In this document: positions 51,691 through 60,526 of the stretch, piece after piece | How positions within the stretch are numbered: the stretch's first letter is position 1 | How the letters are laid out: each line of letters begins with the position of its first letter | Assembly: GCA_947444305.1 (NCBI GenBank) | Contig: CANEZP010000007.1 | Location: forward strand, 144,959 to 208,958 | Origin: Pseudobdellovibrionaceae bacterium | GTDB lineage: Bacteria; Bdellovibrionota; Bdellovibrionia; Bdellovibrionales; UBA1609 | DNA length: 64,000 bases | Direction of reading: 5' to 3' | Program-made: the position numbers and the translations under genes | The notes under the pieces: generated by a model | The model's database searches: none | The model's input: the letters and a program-made list of their open reading frames with translations, nothing else | What the model was told of the DNA's origin: nothing

Positions 51691-52662
51691 ATGCGAATCA
51701 AACTGTGGGGAGTCCGCGGATCATTACCATCACCGGTCTCACCAGATCGCGTGCGCGCGCATTTAGATGAAATTCTAAAACAATTTGAAGACCTCAAAAG
51801 ATCGAACAGCCCGCTGACCGCGACTCAGTTTCTGGATTTGCTGCCCTCACATCTCACGGGCGGCTACGGCGGCAACACCGCTTGCGGTGAAATCATTACG
51901 ACGAAGGGACGCTTGATCATAGACGGCGGCTCCGGCATCCGAAATCTTTCCGACGAACTCATGAAAACGGATCCGGATTGCAGTGATTATCACATCTACT
52001 TGACGCACTTCCATTGGGATCACCTTATCGGTTTACCGTTTTTTATGCCGCTCTATATGCCGGGTAAGGCCGTTCATTTTTACGGTGCGCACGAAGATCT
52101 CACCGAAGCGCTGCACATCTTATTTCGGAAACCAAATTTTCCCGTGCCGTACAAGGTGATTAGCCCGCAGATTCATATCCATAAGATTGAACCCCGTAAG
52201 CCCTTCACGATCGATGATATGACCGTGACGCCCTTCGCGCTTGACCATCCGGATCCGTGCTGGGGCGCGCGCGTTGAGTCCGCCGGCAAATCGGTCGCGT
52301 GGTGCGTGGACACCGAAGGCACGCGTACCTCGCCGGAAGAGCTCGGGCCCGATTTGCCGCTTTACCAGAATGCCGACCTCATGGTTTTCGATGCGCAATA
52401 CACGTTCGGCGAAGCGCTCGAAAAAATAAATTGGGGCCATTCCAGTGGACCGATCGGCATTGATTTAGCTTTGCGTGAAAAGATAAAACAGGTTGTGTTT
52501 ATGCACCATGATCCGTCAGCCTCCGACGAAGCCATTTGGGACGGTGAGGAGCAAACCAAGCGTTATTACAGTGAGCTCTTGCGGTCGCGTGAACGTGCCG
52601 GCCTCGACACCGCCGGCGTAGAATGGCATTTCGCGCGCGAAGGCGAAGTGATCGAATTATGA
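51691..52662 (+). CDS. Metallo-beta-lactamase-fold hydrolase
   Basis: A 323-residue MBL-fold protein: 'MRIKLWGVRGSLPSP' and 'GGYGGNTACGEI', as in PhnP/ RNase Z-like members, and the metal motif H106-x-H108-x-D110-H111 in 'LTHFHWDHLIG'. A late 'DAQYT' supplies further metal ligands, and 'FMHHDP' follows. Likely a phosphodiesterase-type hydrolase; substrate unknown. Its stop overlaps the next ATG by 4 nt (ATGA), coupling it to a STAS-type protein. Confidence 0.9.
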   Translation: MRIKLWGVRGSLPSPVSPDRVRAHLDEILKQFEDLKRSNSPLTATQFLDLLPSHLTGGYGGNTACGEIITTKGRLIIDGGSGIRNLSDELMKTDPDCSDYHIYLTHFHWDHLIGLPFFMPLYMPGKAVHFYGAHEDLTEALHILFRKPNFPVPYKVISPQIHIHKIEPRKPFTIDDMTVTPFALDHPDPCWGARVESAGKSVAWCVDTEGTRTSPEELGPDLPLYQNADLMVFDAQYTFGEALEKINWGHSSGPIGIDLALREKIKQVVFMHHDPSASDEAIWDGEEQTKRYYSELLRSRERAGLDTAGVEWHFAREGEVIEL

Positions 52663-53153
52663 AGTTCAAGGCCCAAGTCTCTTTCGATGGTGAGCGCACA
52701 TTAGTCGTGATGAACGGTTGGCTGGACGAACGCGCCGAATTGCCCGAGCTGGAGCAACCCGTGGGCGGCGATCTAATCATAGATTTAGAAAAAGTGACGA
52801 TGGTGAATTCAATGGGCGTTCGCAACTGGATTCAGTGGCAAAGCGCCGTCGAAGTCGAAAAGAACGTCATGCTGATTAACTGTAGTCCGGTGGTCGTGAA
52901 GCAAATCAATATTCTCGACGGTTTTCTTAACGATCGTACGAAGATTGAATCTATATTTGTACCTTACTTTTGTGAAGACTGCGGCTTTGAAGAAAACAAA
53001 TTAATTAAAATCGCCCAGATTAAATCGCCCGATGAGGCCGCCGAAGCTTTCGGAACTTACAAGTGCCCGAAGTGCGCGATGAATATGGAACTCGACATGG
53101 TCAAGTCCCAGTATTTTGCCTTTCTTGAAAAACAGCGCGCGAAATTTACCTAA
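52659..53153 (+). CDS. STAS-like domain plus zinc-ribbon protein
   Basis: A 164-residue protein. Residues about 10-95 resemble a STAS (anti-sigma-factor antagonist) domain: 'DLIIDLEKVTMVNSMGVRNWIQWQSAVE'. Residues 105-139 carry two CxxC pairs (C105/C108 and C136/C139), like a zinc ribbon. The Ser of 'VNSMG' is at the phosphorylation position of STAS proteins. It is coupled by ATGA overlap to the MBL-fold gene and its 3' end overlaps the convergent gene by 8 nt. Role: a signalling partner by inference. Confidence 0.78.
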   Translation: MKFKAQVSFDGERTLVVMNGWLDERAELPELEQPVGGDLIIDLEKVTMVNSMGVRNWIQWQSAVEVEKNVMLINCSPVVVKQINILDGFLNDRTKIESIFVPYFCEDCGFEENKLIKIAQIKSPDEAAEAFGTYKCPKCAMNMELDMVKSQYFAFLEKQRAKFT

Positions 53154-54399
53154 GCTCGCGGTTAAGTTTCAAACTCGGCACGCCTTTCGTGCGCATCGCA
53201 GATTTGATGGCGCTAACTTTCCAAATCTTCCCGCCGCCGTCATCCGTTACGAGGACCGAACCGTCGGCAAGCACGACGGTCGCGACCGGGCGCCCGTAAA
53301 CTTCACCTTTCGCCTCGTCGGCGATAAAGCCCGTTAAGAAATCAACCTCGCCGTCGACCGCTTCGCCGTTAACGAAGGGAACATAGGTGACCTTGTAACC
53401 CGCGAGCTTCGCGCTGTTCCACGAGCCGTGCTTAGCGATCAGTGCGCCGCTCGAAAAAGGCAATCCGAGGTTGGTGCCGGCGGTAAACGTAATCCCCAGC
53501 GCGGCGGTATGATTGCCGACGGCATAATCCGGGACGAGCGACTTAGCGACGAGGTCAGGCCGTTCGTTTGCCCGGCGCGGATCTTCGTTCTTGCCCCAGT
53601 AAGCGTAGGGCCATCCGTAAAAACCGTCGCGTTGAACATGCGTGATGTAATCGGGAACCAGTCCGTCGCCCAATTCATCGCGTTCATTGACCACGGCCCA
53701 AAGCTTGCCGCTCGAGGGTTCCCAAGCCATCGAAACGGGATTGCGCAAGCCGGCGGCAAAGATCTTTCGTTCAGAGCCGTCGCGATTCATTTCGATAATC
53801 GCGGCGGTTTCAGGATCAAGCGGGTCGCCGTCTTCACCGACGTTTGAGGCCGAGCCGATAGCGGCGTATAATTTTGCGCCGTCGGGACTTAACAATAAAT
53901 GGCGAGTCCAATGCCGGCCCGGTTGCGGGAACGGTAGCTTGGCAATTTCTTCCCCGGGGCCGGAGATCTGATCATTTTCGAAACGGAATTTTAGAATGCG
54001 CGTGGGTTCGGCCACAAACAATTCGTTACCGTGGACCGCCATACCGAACGGCAGGTTGAGCAGTCCGCTAAATTTTCTGGCGCCGACCGATTTCGAATCT
54101 TCTATTTTGAATAACGTGAGCTCGTTCGGTGACGGCACCTGTTCTTTCGGCGATTTCTTCGCCTGTGATACAAGCAGGTCGCCGCTCGGTAAAAGATAAA
54201 GTGACCGCGGGCTTTCGAGCTCGGCGAACAGTTCAACTTGATAGCCTTTTGGTGCCACGGGGGTTTTGCCCGCGGGCCAGCCGATTACGGTGCTCCGTTT
54301 TTCGGTCGACGGAGTTTCGTAAGGTGGCGGTAAAATCGGATTGCGCTCGGCAAAAGCATTACCGGCGCACGCGACAAGAACGAGTAAAAGAATACGCAT
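53146..54399 (-). CDS. Secreted L-sorbosone dehydrogenase-like beta-propeller
   Basis: A 417-residue protein with a signal peptide (MRILLLVLVACAGNAFA). The body follows the glucose/sorbosone dehydrogenase (PQQ-binding beta-propeller) plan: 'GYQVELFAELESPRSLYLLPSGDLLVSQ', 'GRHWTRHLLLSPDGAKLYAAIGSASNVG', 'FAAGLRNPVSMAWEPSSGKLWAVVNERDELGDGLVPDY' and 'DGFYGWPYAYWGKNEDPR'. GGGGGATC lies 5 nt before the ATG at 54397-54399. A PQQ cofactor and sugar substrate are inferred from the family. Confidence 0.88.
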   Translation of the reverse strand: MRILLLVLVACAGNAFAERNPILPPPYETPSTEKRSTVIGWPAGKTPVAPKGYQVELFAELESPRSLYLLPSGDLLVSQAKKSPKEQVPSPNELTLFKIEDSKSVGARKFSGLLNLPFGMAVHGNELFVAEPTRILKFRFENDQISGPGEEIAKLPFPQPGRHWTRHLLLSPDGAKLYAAIGSASNVGEDGDPLDPETAAIIEMNRDGSERKIFAAGLRNPVSMAWEPSSGKLWAVVNERDELGDGLVPDYITHVQRDGFYGWPYAYWGKNEDPRRANERPDLVAKSLVPDYAVGNHTAALGITFTAGTNLGLPFSSGALIAKHGSWNSAKLAGYKVTYVPFVNGEAVDGEVDFLTGFIADEAKGEVYGRPVATVVLADGSVLVTDDGGGKIWKVSAIKSAMRTKGVPSLKLNRELR

Positions 54400-54523
54400 C
54401 GAAGATCCCCCTAAGATGCGCGAACTAACTTCAATATTCGTACCGCCCTGAACGGCGGCGAGCTGATGAAGCCGCCTGACTAGACGAGGCAACATGCCCG
54501 GTACGGGGATTTTACAGCCGTAG

Positions 54524-54931
54524 CTAAAACCAGCACGTCACGTTCACACGTTCATTCTGAGTTTTGTTCATCATGACGCCCGCGCTCGTGCGTGGACCGC
54601 GGGGATTTTTGTTGAAGCGGGTGTTCAGTTCGAGTTCGTGCAAACCTTCTTTGGTCTGCACTTTAAAAAGCACGTAGAAGTCGTTCGCGTTACGAATGAA
54701 GCGCGTGATGTTCTTGGGTTCAATCGCTTTGGTTTTGCCGCTGCTGGTTATCGAAACTTGAGTCGGTGGAGAGTTGCTGTCTTTTTTATTGAACGTGAAT
54801 GCGACTTGCACGCTCTTCGTGGAGTCTTCGCACTTTACCTGATAAGTGGCCTTCGCCGGATTAGCGGCATTCGCCGAGATTGCAGCAATCGCGGTGGCGC
54901 CCAAGACCAACAAGTGAATCATGGTTTTCAA
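54524..54931 (-). CDS. Small secreted protein of unknown function
   Basis: A 135-residue product with a signal peptide (MKTMIHLLVLGATAIAAISANAA). The mature part is beta-rich, with two Cys. The start may be the TTG at 54931, which keeps the Lys before the signal core, or the ATG three codons later; no SD supports either. Divergent from the antiporter gene by 28 nt. Confidence 0.7.
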   Translation of the reverse strand: MKTMIHLLVLGATAIAAISANAANPAKATYQVKCEDSTKSVQVAFTFNKKDSNSPPTQVSITSSGKTKAIEPKNITRFIRNANDFYVLFKVQTKEGLHELELNTRFNKNPRGPRTSAGVMMNKTQNERVNVTCWF

Positions 54932-54959
54932 GAGATCATATTTGCGTTAAAAGAGGAAG

Positions 54960-57173
54960 ATGATTCACCTGCCGCCCTTGATTCAGGACTTAGCTTTAAT
55001 TCTCATGTCGGCCGCCGCGATGACGCTGTTCTGCCGCGTGATCAAGCAGCCCGTCGTTCTTGGATACATCGTCGCCGGTTTTTTAGTCGGCAACCATTTC
55101 CCATTTTTGCCCGACATCATCGATCCCGAATCGGTTAAAGTTTGGGCCGAGATCGGCGTGATCTTTTTGCTCTTCGCGTTGGGCCTCGAATTTTCATTTA
55201 AGAAATTGGCCAGGGTGGGTGGTTCGGCGTCGGTGACCGCCGTCATCGAAGTCGTCGGGATGATCGGCATAGGCTACATGGTCGGCCGCGCCTTTGACTG
55301 GAACAAGATGGACAGCTTGTTCCTCGGCGGGATCCTCGCGATTTCTTCCACCACGATTATTATCCGCGCCTTTGAAGAGCTCGGCTTGAAGTCCCGGGGC
55401 TTCGTGCGGTTAGTGTTTGGTGTTCTCATCATCGAAGACCTCGTCGCGATTTTGCTTATGGTTGTCCTGTCGACGGTGGCGGTAAGCCAAACCTTCTCGG
55501 GCGTCGAGATGGGGATCTCGGCTTTGAAGCTCGCCTTTTTTCTTACGATCTGGTTCGTCATGGGCATTTTCTTAATTCCCACCTTTCTGAAGCGGGCACG
55601 TCACTGGATGAATCCCGAGACTCTGTTGGTGGTCTCGCTGGGGCTATGCTTCTTGATGGTGGTGTTCGCGACGCAGGTTGGTTTTTCGCCGGCGCTCGGT
55701 GCGTTCATCATGGGTTCGATCTTAGCCGAAACGATTGAAGGCGAGCGGATTGAGCACCTGATCCACCCCGTGAAGAATTTGTTCGCGGCGGTATTTTTCG
55801 TTTCCGTCGGGATGCTGATCAATCCTTCGATTTTGGTGCAATACGCAATTCCCATCGCGGTGATCACGGTCGCCACGATCCTCGGCAAGATGTTGACGAC
55901 CACGACGGGCGCGCTGGTCTCGGGCCAATCTCTTAGGCATTCCGTTCAGGCGGGGATGAGTCTCGCGCAAATCGGCGAATTTTCGTTTATCATCGCCTCA
56001 CTTGGATTAAGCCTCAAGGTGACGAGCGAATTCTTATACCCGATCGCAATTAGCGTTTCGGCGGCGACCACTTTCACCACACCGTATTTGATCCGATCGG
56101 CCGACGGTTTCGTTGGTTTACTCGAGCGCAAGCTGCCCGAGACGTGGCTGCGTTCGCTCGAGAATTTCAGGCTTTCAACGGAAGGCGCATCGCGCACCGG
56201 AAATTGGTCGGCGTTTATAAAAAAATCCTTTTTGAAGATGGCCGCGAACGGCGCGGTGATCGTTTCGCTTTTCATCGTTTCGAATAGATATTTGTGCCCC
56301 TGGCTTACCGAAATGACGGGCAACGGGCCGTTGTCGGAGGCCGCCTGCCTAGGCTTTGCTTTCCTTACGTCGGTGCCCTTCATCTGGGGATTTGCGCTGG
56401 GCAACCTACATCCCGCGACGGGTGACCTGCGGCAGCCGCGCTACCGGGCGGCGTTGAACGCATTTGCGGCGGCGCGCTTGGTGCTTGCGCTGGCCCTTCT
56501 GTTTGTTTTGGTGCGATCTTACGTTTGGTACGGCATCGTCGCTTTCTCGATCAGCGTTTCGTTTTTATTAGTGGTCTTCGTTCTCTCTAGATATATAGAA
56601 AAAGTTTACGTCCTGCTCGAGCGCCGTTTCGTTAGCAATTTGAATGCGAAAGAAAATGCCGACGCCGCGCGCGAGATGCCTCCGCTAGCGCCCTGGGATT
56701 CGCACTTGGTCGAACTCAAAGTTTCGAGCGAATCACCGCTGGTGGGTAAAAAGTTATCGGAAACGACGCTACGTGAGCGGTTCGGGATCACCATCGCGCT
56801 TATCGAACGCGGGCGAAAGAAGATCGCCGCGCCCGGGCGCGACGAAGTTTTGTTTCCCGGTGACGTCTTGCAAGTGATCGGTACCGACGAGCAAATTCAG
56901 CACTTCAAAAGCGAAGTTGAGTTCAGCCCGTACGATCCGAGTCAGGACGGTTTCGATTACACGCTTTTGCCGGTGCTGGTGAAGGCCGCCGACTCTTTCG
57001 CGAACACTTCAATTCGTGATTGCGGGGTACGCGAGGCTACGCGCGGTTTAGTGGTGGGGATCGAAAAGGGTGGGCGTCGTACGCTTAACCCCGATTCGAC
57101 GACGATGATCGAACCGGGTGATGTGCTTTGGATCGTGGGCGACCGGAAGCTGCTTGCTTCTAATTTAGTTTAA
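54960..57173 (+). CDS. CPA2-type cation/proton antiporter with tandem RCK_C domains
   Basis: A 737-residue inner-membrane antiporter. The first about 390 residues are the CPA2 exchanger (KefB/RosB-like) with 'ILGGILAISSTTIIIRAFEELGL', 'VFGVLIIEDLVAILLMV' and 'SPALGAFIMGSILAET'; then four extra helices (about 410-560). Two TrkA-C (RCK_C) domains follow: about 595-665 ('ELKVSSESPLVGKKLSETTLRERFGITIALIERG') and 670-737. The nucleotide-binding RCK_N domain usual before RCK_C is missing. Exchange of K+ or Na+ for H+ by inference. SD GAGGAAG directly before the ATG. Confidence 0.9.
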   Translation: MIHLPPLIQDLALILMSAAAMTLFCRVIKQPVVLGYIVAGFLVGNHFPFLPDIIDPESVKVWAEIGVIFLLFALGLEFSFKKLARVGGSASVTAVIEVVGMIGIGYMVGRAFDWNKMDSLFLGGILAISSTTIIIRAFEELGLKSRGFVRLVFGVLIIEDLVAILLMVVLSTVAVSQTFSGVEMGISALKLAFFLTIWFVMGIFLIPTFLKRARHWMNPETLLVVSLGLCFLMVVFATQVGFSPALGAFIMGSILAETIEGERIEHLIHPVKNLFAAVFFVSVGMLINPSILVQYAIPIAVITVATILGKMLTTTTGALVSGQSLRHSVQAGMSLAQIGEFSFIIASLGLSLKVTSEFLYPIAISVSAATTFTTPYLIRSADGFVGLLERKLPETWLRSLENFRLSTEGASRTGNWSAFIKKSFLKMAANGAVIVSLFIVSNRYLCPWLTEMTGNGPLSEAACLGFAFLTSVPFIWGFALGNLHPATGDLRQPRYRAALNAFAAARLVLALALLFVLVRSYVWYGIVAFSISVSFLLVVFVLSRYIEKVYVLLERRFVSNLNAKENADAAREMPPLAPWDSHLVELKVSSESPLVGKKLSETTLRERFGITIALIERGRKKIAAPGRDEVLFPGDVLQVIGTDEQIQHFKSEVEFSPYDPSQDGFDYTLLPVLVKAADSFANTSIRDCGVREATRGLVVGIEKGGRRTLNPDSTTMIEPGDVLWIVGDRKLLASNLV

Positions 57174-57177
57174 AATT

Positions 57178-57669
57178 TTAAGGCGTAAAATTCGTTAACT
57201 CGATCGTCATCTGACCGATCGGCGTAGGCGTGTTGGTCTTCACCAAGCCGCTGACGGGTACCGAAGTATTGATCCACGTTTCGAGCTCTTCGTTCTTACG
57301 TACATTACGCGTTTTCGTGTAGAGGCACTCGAACGTTCCGCGCGGTACGGTGACCCGCTCGCGCCGTGAGGCGATCGTTTGGATGTCGGTCGGGTCGGGC
57401 AGCGTTTGGGGTTCACCGTCGATGACGAGTGCGATCATTTTGCCGGTTGCGCGGTCGTAAAGCATCTCGGCGTTGCGACGGCCTGCGAAGCCTAGATCGA
57501 TATCTTGGCGAACCCAGTAGCCGCGGGGGACTTCTGATTTTACGAAAGCATGCATGGTGCCGCTAATGAACCCGCCGTCGATTTGATAATCGGCGGTTGA
57601 GCCTACGCGCCAGTTTAAATTCATGGGCATAACGATCTGACTGATAGCAATGATGACCGAAAGAAACAT
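57178..57669 (-). CDS. Secreted protein, paralogue of the gene at 32644
   Basis: A 163-residue product aligning with the 32644-33237 protein over almost its whole length: shared 'LNW-VGSTADY-I--GFISG-MHA', 'DLGF-G', 'SRRE-VTVP-G-F' and 'IELT-F'. The N-terminus (MFLSVIIAISQIVMPM) is apolar but shorter than a usual signal peptide. AAGGAGGA 6 nt before the ATG at 57667-57669 fixes this start. The 3' end is 4 nt from the antiporter stop. Unknown function. Confidence 0.82.
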   Translation of the reverse strand: MFLSVIIAISQIVMPMNLNWRVGSTADYQIDGGFISGTMHAFVKSEVPRGYWVRQDIDLGFAGRRNAEMLYDRATGKMIALVIDGEPQTLPDPTDIQTIASRRERVTVPRGTFECLYTKTRNVRKNEELETWINTSVPVSGLVKTNTPTPIGQMTIELTNFTP

Positions 57670-57748
57670 GGGGGATCCTCCTTGATGTATTCCAAGGAAA
57701 TCACGCCACCCAAGAAGCGGCAAGGGCTAGATACCAAGCCCGCGATAA

Positions 57749-58573
57749 TTAGATCTGATCGATCAATCTTAGGCCTTGATCCAAGGGTACCGGGTCCCAA
57801 TGAAAACCGGCCGCCGAGGCCCAAGTCGAGCCGCTCGAACGCATGAATTCTAGATCCGCGCCGTTCGATTCGGGCAAGGGGATCTGCACGACGGCGAGGC
57901 TCTTGCCGATCTCTAAATCTCCGAACGACTCCCAGTTGAGGTAGTAGTTGCGGTTTTTGGTCACGAGCATGTCCGTGCACGCATCGACGGCGGTCGCAAA
58001 CTTATGTCCATCGGCGAAATTCAAACGGATGTGCGCACGGAAACACGAAGCTTTGTCCTCGTCGCCGGCGTCGGGCAAGAAAGCGTGCGAGTCCATAATG
58101 ACTTCTAGGCGCGCTTTCCCACCGTTAATATCCAAGTCGCCGCGGCCGATCCAAAACTTCTCGTCTTCCGCCAGGCGCTGACCAAGGGCGTTCAAATAGG
58201 CTTTGTGGTCTTTGAAATTTTCTAAACCTTCAACGAAACTCGCGTGCGCGGCGACGGTGCGGTCCAAGAAGCGGTTGTGCGCAAATTCGCAAGCCGCGTG
58301 AACATCGGCGATGCCGAACTTCAAGAGGTAAGCGGCTAAGTCGACCGGTTCGTTTGCGTCCTTCGCCGCCGGCGCGCTTAAAGACATGGGCGAGCTGTTT
58401 GGGGCGTTACCGGCTTGAGCGTCGACCGAGGCGGGGCCACGAGCGGTGACCGATGATGGCGCCGCCCGGTGCGCGGTGAGGGAGAGCGTGGCTTTATCGT
58501 CGTGACTCGAAAAGTGCGTGCCCGCTAAGAAGCCCGCGAACAACAAGAGCGATACATTGAGTATTTTGATCAC
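57749..58573 (-). CDS. Membrane-anchored or secreted protein of unknown function
   Basis: A 274-residue product with an N-terminal hydrophobic segment (about residues 5-20), a Ser/Ala/Pro-rich linker and a C-terminal domain of about 190 residues with three Cys ('AACEFA', 'ASCFRA', 'DACTDM'). AGGAG lies 9 nt before the GTG at 58571-58573; a TTG one codon earlier is the alternative. No known family. Confidence 0.7.
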   Translation of the reverse strand: MIKILNVSLLLFAGFLAGTHFSSHDDKATLSLTAHRAAPSSVTARGPASVDAQAGNAPNSSPMSLSAPAAKDANEPVDLAAYLLKFGIADVHAACEFAHNRFLDRTVAAHASFVEGLENFKDHKAYLNALGQRLAEDEKFWIGRGDLDINGGKARLEVIMDSHAFLPDAGDEDKASCFRAHIRLNFADGHKFATAVDACTDMLVTKNRNYYLNWESFGDLEIGKSLAVVQIPLPESNGADLEFMRSSGSTWASAAGFHWDPVPLDQGLRLIDQI

Positions 58574-58665
58574 CAAAGGAATCTCCTGTACGCGAGCGGT
58601 AGCGATGGGCCTTTACTAATCTAGTGCCGAAACCGCCATCCACCTAGAGGAGAACTAAGGGTGTC

Positions 58666-58953
58666 TCATTTTGAGACTCGGTTTTTGCGGATGACCGCCA
58701 CGAGGATGAGCGCAAAAGCAATGAGGCGGAAGATGTGAACAAAGCTTCGGGCGTCGCCGGTTTGGCAGTAAGGCACGACGGAATAGCCACCCACTAAAAG
58801 AAGCGCAACGCGCTCAATAGAGAGTAGCCAGCACGCAAGGCAGAAATATAAGAAGAAGGGATCCCGCGAAGCCAACCAAAACTTGAGGAAGAAAATTCCG
58901 CTTGCCGCGAAGGTGGCCATGTAAATGCCCGATATAAATTCGATCGGGTTCAT
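58666..58953 (-). CDS. DUF5985 family membrane protein 1
   Basis: A 95-residue protein with three hydrophobic helices (about 10-26, 34-53, 74-88) and a basic C-terminus ('RKNRVSK'). The pattern 'ASGIFFLKFWLASRDPFFLYFCLACWLLSIERVALLL' is that of DUF5985. It overlaps the upstream DUF5985-like gene by 4 nt, as last gene of a three-gene unit. Function unknown. Confidence 0.8.
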   Translation of the reverse strand: MNPIEFISGIYMATFAASGIFFLKFWLASRDPFFLYFCLACWLLSIERVALLLVGGYSVVPYCQTGDARSFVHIFRLIAFALILVAVIRKNRVSK

Positions 58954-59213
58954 GAAATCTCCCAGATAAGACCGAATAACAACAGAGAACCCGCAAGCGC
59001 ACCGGCCAAACTGCGCATAATTAGTCCGTTGAAATCAAGCTCGGGAAGAATAAGGACATCAATAAATAAAATCACATTGTTAACGGCTAACAGCGAAAAG
59101 CAGGCGCAACTCCAAAGCAGAAGGTGAGACGGGTTACTGCGGTAAGCCCGAAACAACATGCCCGCGCATAAGAGACTCATGATTGATGACAATATATAAA
59201 CCGCTTCAACCAT
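58950..59213 (-). CDS. DUF5985-like membrane protein 2
   Basis: An 87-residue membrane protein with three helices ('YILSSIMSLLCAGMLFRAYR', 'LLWSCACFSLLAVNNVILFI', 'SLAGALAGSLLLFGLIWEIS'), paralogous in layout to the next gene. I chose the ATG at 59211-59213 because GGAGG lies 6 nt upstream; another ATG two codons earlier sits directly on the SD. Overlaps: 8 nt with the winged-helix gene and 4 nt with the next. Confidence 0.78.
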   Translation of the reverse strand: MVEAVYILSSIMSLLCAGMLFRAYRSNPSHLLLWSCACFSLLAVNNVILFIDVLILPELDFNGLIMRSLAGALAGSLLLFGLIWEIS

Positions 59214-59628
59214 TTTCATCCTCCGGTTTAGAGATTTTTGAAATCGAGAAGGCATCGGCAAACTGCCGTGCGCGTTTGGCGGATGAAAAAATCAACTCGA
59301 GAATTTTATGAGGTTTTATTTTGTAAACGGCCGCGAGCGTATTTACAACTTCTTCGAGCTCGGCGGTTCGGGGCGCGTAACGATACTCGCCCTTTGTGCT
59401 TTCGTGCTCAACGAGGAGCTGGCTTCGCAGCAAAAGCATGATGCATTTCGATGCGGAGTTCGCGTTGGTACGTAGCTCACGGCTTATGGTTTCGGCGTTA
59501 AAATAAGTTTCGGGCGCTTCGCGCAGGAAGAAGAGCACGTCAATCTGCCCGACGGAGTCGATATGCTCGAATATGAATTGACGAAGATTGTCGGGAATCT
59601 CTCTCAACGGCACGGGGATTATTATCAT
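59206..59628 (-). CDS. Winged-helix-like protein upstream of the DUF5985 pair
   Basis: A 140-residue soluble protein resembling a winged helix: 'IDSVGQIDVLFFLREAPETYFNAETISRELRTNANSASKCIMLLLRSQLLVE'. The order helix-turn-helix-wing is plausible, but no family is recognised. It overlaps the DUF5985-like gene by 8 nt, suggesting a regulator or sensor for the membrane pair (inference). SD weak. Confidence 0.68.
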   Translation of the reverse strand: MIIIPVPLREIPDNLRQFIFEHIDSVGQIDVLFFLREAPETYFNAETISRELRTNANSASKCIMLLLRSQLLVEHESTKGEYRYAPRTAELEEVVNTLAAVYKIKPHKILELIFSSAKRARQFADAFSISKISKPEDENG

Positions 59629-59659
59629 TTGATTCGAAAGCGAAGGGCAACTTAGAAAT

Positions 59660-59679
59660 GCCCCGCGTTGCCGCGGGGC
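59660..59679 (-). terminator. Terminator hairpin of the L,D-transpeptidase-like gene
   Basis: GCCCCGCG pairs with CGCGGGGC across TTGC. On the minus strand the stem is followed by ATTTCT, a modest T-rich tail. It is 6 nt past the stop codon of the gene at 59686. Confidence 0.75.
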
Positions 59680-59685
59680 TTTGAT

Positions 59686-60435
59686 CTAGCGAACGCCTGA
59701 AAGACCGGCGTAGATCAAACTTCCGGCTTTAATTTGGCCGATAAGTTTATCGCGGTTGGCCGGCGTAACGGCCGGGCAACCTAGGCTTCGGCCTTGAATG
59801 ACCGCGGCCTCGCTGACGTAATTCGCGGCGTGAATGACGATCGCGCGTGAACGAGCCTTCGAGTTCGTCGACGACAAACCGTCGAGGCGCAAAGAGTTAC
59901 CGTGTTTGCCCGAATAAGTCTCGGCCGTGCGGTAAAAACCTAATGAGCTCTTGCCCGAACCCGACACGTTGCCGAATGAATCGGCGATGCCGTCGTGGTT
60001 TCTGTCGCTGCCCGAACCGTGCGCCGTGTGCATGGCCCAAACCGCACCCGTCTCGAGATTAACGACGAAGAAGCGAGCCTTCTTTGAATTTTTCGAAAAA
60101 TCGATCACGGACAGATAGCGTTGGTTACCGAAGCGCGATTTATTAGCTTCAAAGTATACGACGGCCTTTTGCAAGAGCGCCGACGGTACGATGTGGTTCG
60201 GATCTAGGTGCGAATACTTTGCGAGGACTTGCGCGCTTTCGGAAGCGGTGAAGTCGGCGGTCTTCATATCGGCGAGATCGGTGGGCTCGACGCCCGTACC
60301 TTCGGCCGCGACGAATTCTTCTTCGGTCATTTCCTCGCCGGGCGTGTGGGCCATCGGACCGCAAGCCGCGAGGCCGAGGCATAAAGGCGCTGAGACCAGC
60401 GGTGCTAAAATCAATCGTGCTAAAAATTTGTTCAT
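59686..60435 (-). CDS. Lipoprotein, YkuD_2-type murein L,D-transpeptidase-like
   Basis: A 249-residue lipoprotein (lipobox LAAC, Cys at 25). The domain of about 155 residues at the C-terminus has 'SVIDFSKNSKKARFFVVNLETGAVWAMHTAHGSGSD', 'SSLGFYRTAETYSGKHGNSLRLDG' and 'AIVIHAANYVSEAAVIQGRSLGCPAV', with the catalytic His and Cys of the YkuD_2 ('murein L,D-transpeptidase catalytic domain') family. It acts on peptidoglycan peptides in the periplasm by inference. Signal-peptide start preferred. Divergent from mltA by 91 nt. Confidence 0.88.
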   Translation of the reverse strand: MNKFLARLILAPLVSAPLCLGLAACGPMAHTPGEEMTEEEFVAAEGTGVEPTDLADMKTADFTASESAQVLAKYSHLDPNHIVPSALLQKAVVYFEANKSRFGNQRYLSVIDFSKNSKKARFFVVNLETGAVWAMHTAHGSGSDRNHDGIADSFGNVSGSGKSSLGFYRTAETYSGKHGNSLRLDGLSSTNSKARSRAIVIHAANYVSEAAVIQGRSLGCPAVTPANRDKLIGQIKAGSLIYAGLSGVR

Positions 60436-60526
60436 GTTTGTACCTTCCGGGTGAGTAAGGACTCGTCGGTCCGTAAATCACGCGGCCCTACTGGACAAAG
60501 ACCGAGGATTCTTCCAGACTCGGCTA

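Noticed and set aside
54638..55138. Plus-strand open frame overlapping the small secreted gene and antiporter start
   Set aside because: Wrong frame for the antiporter, which has clear homology; no SD.
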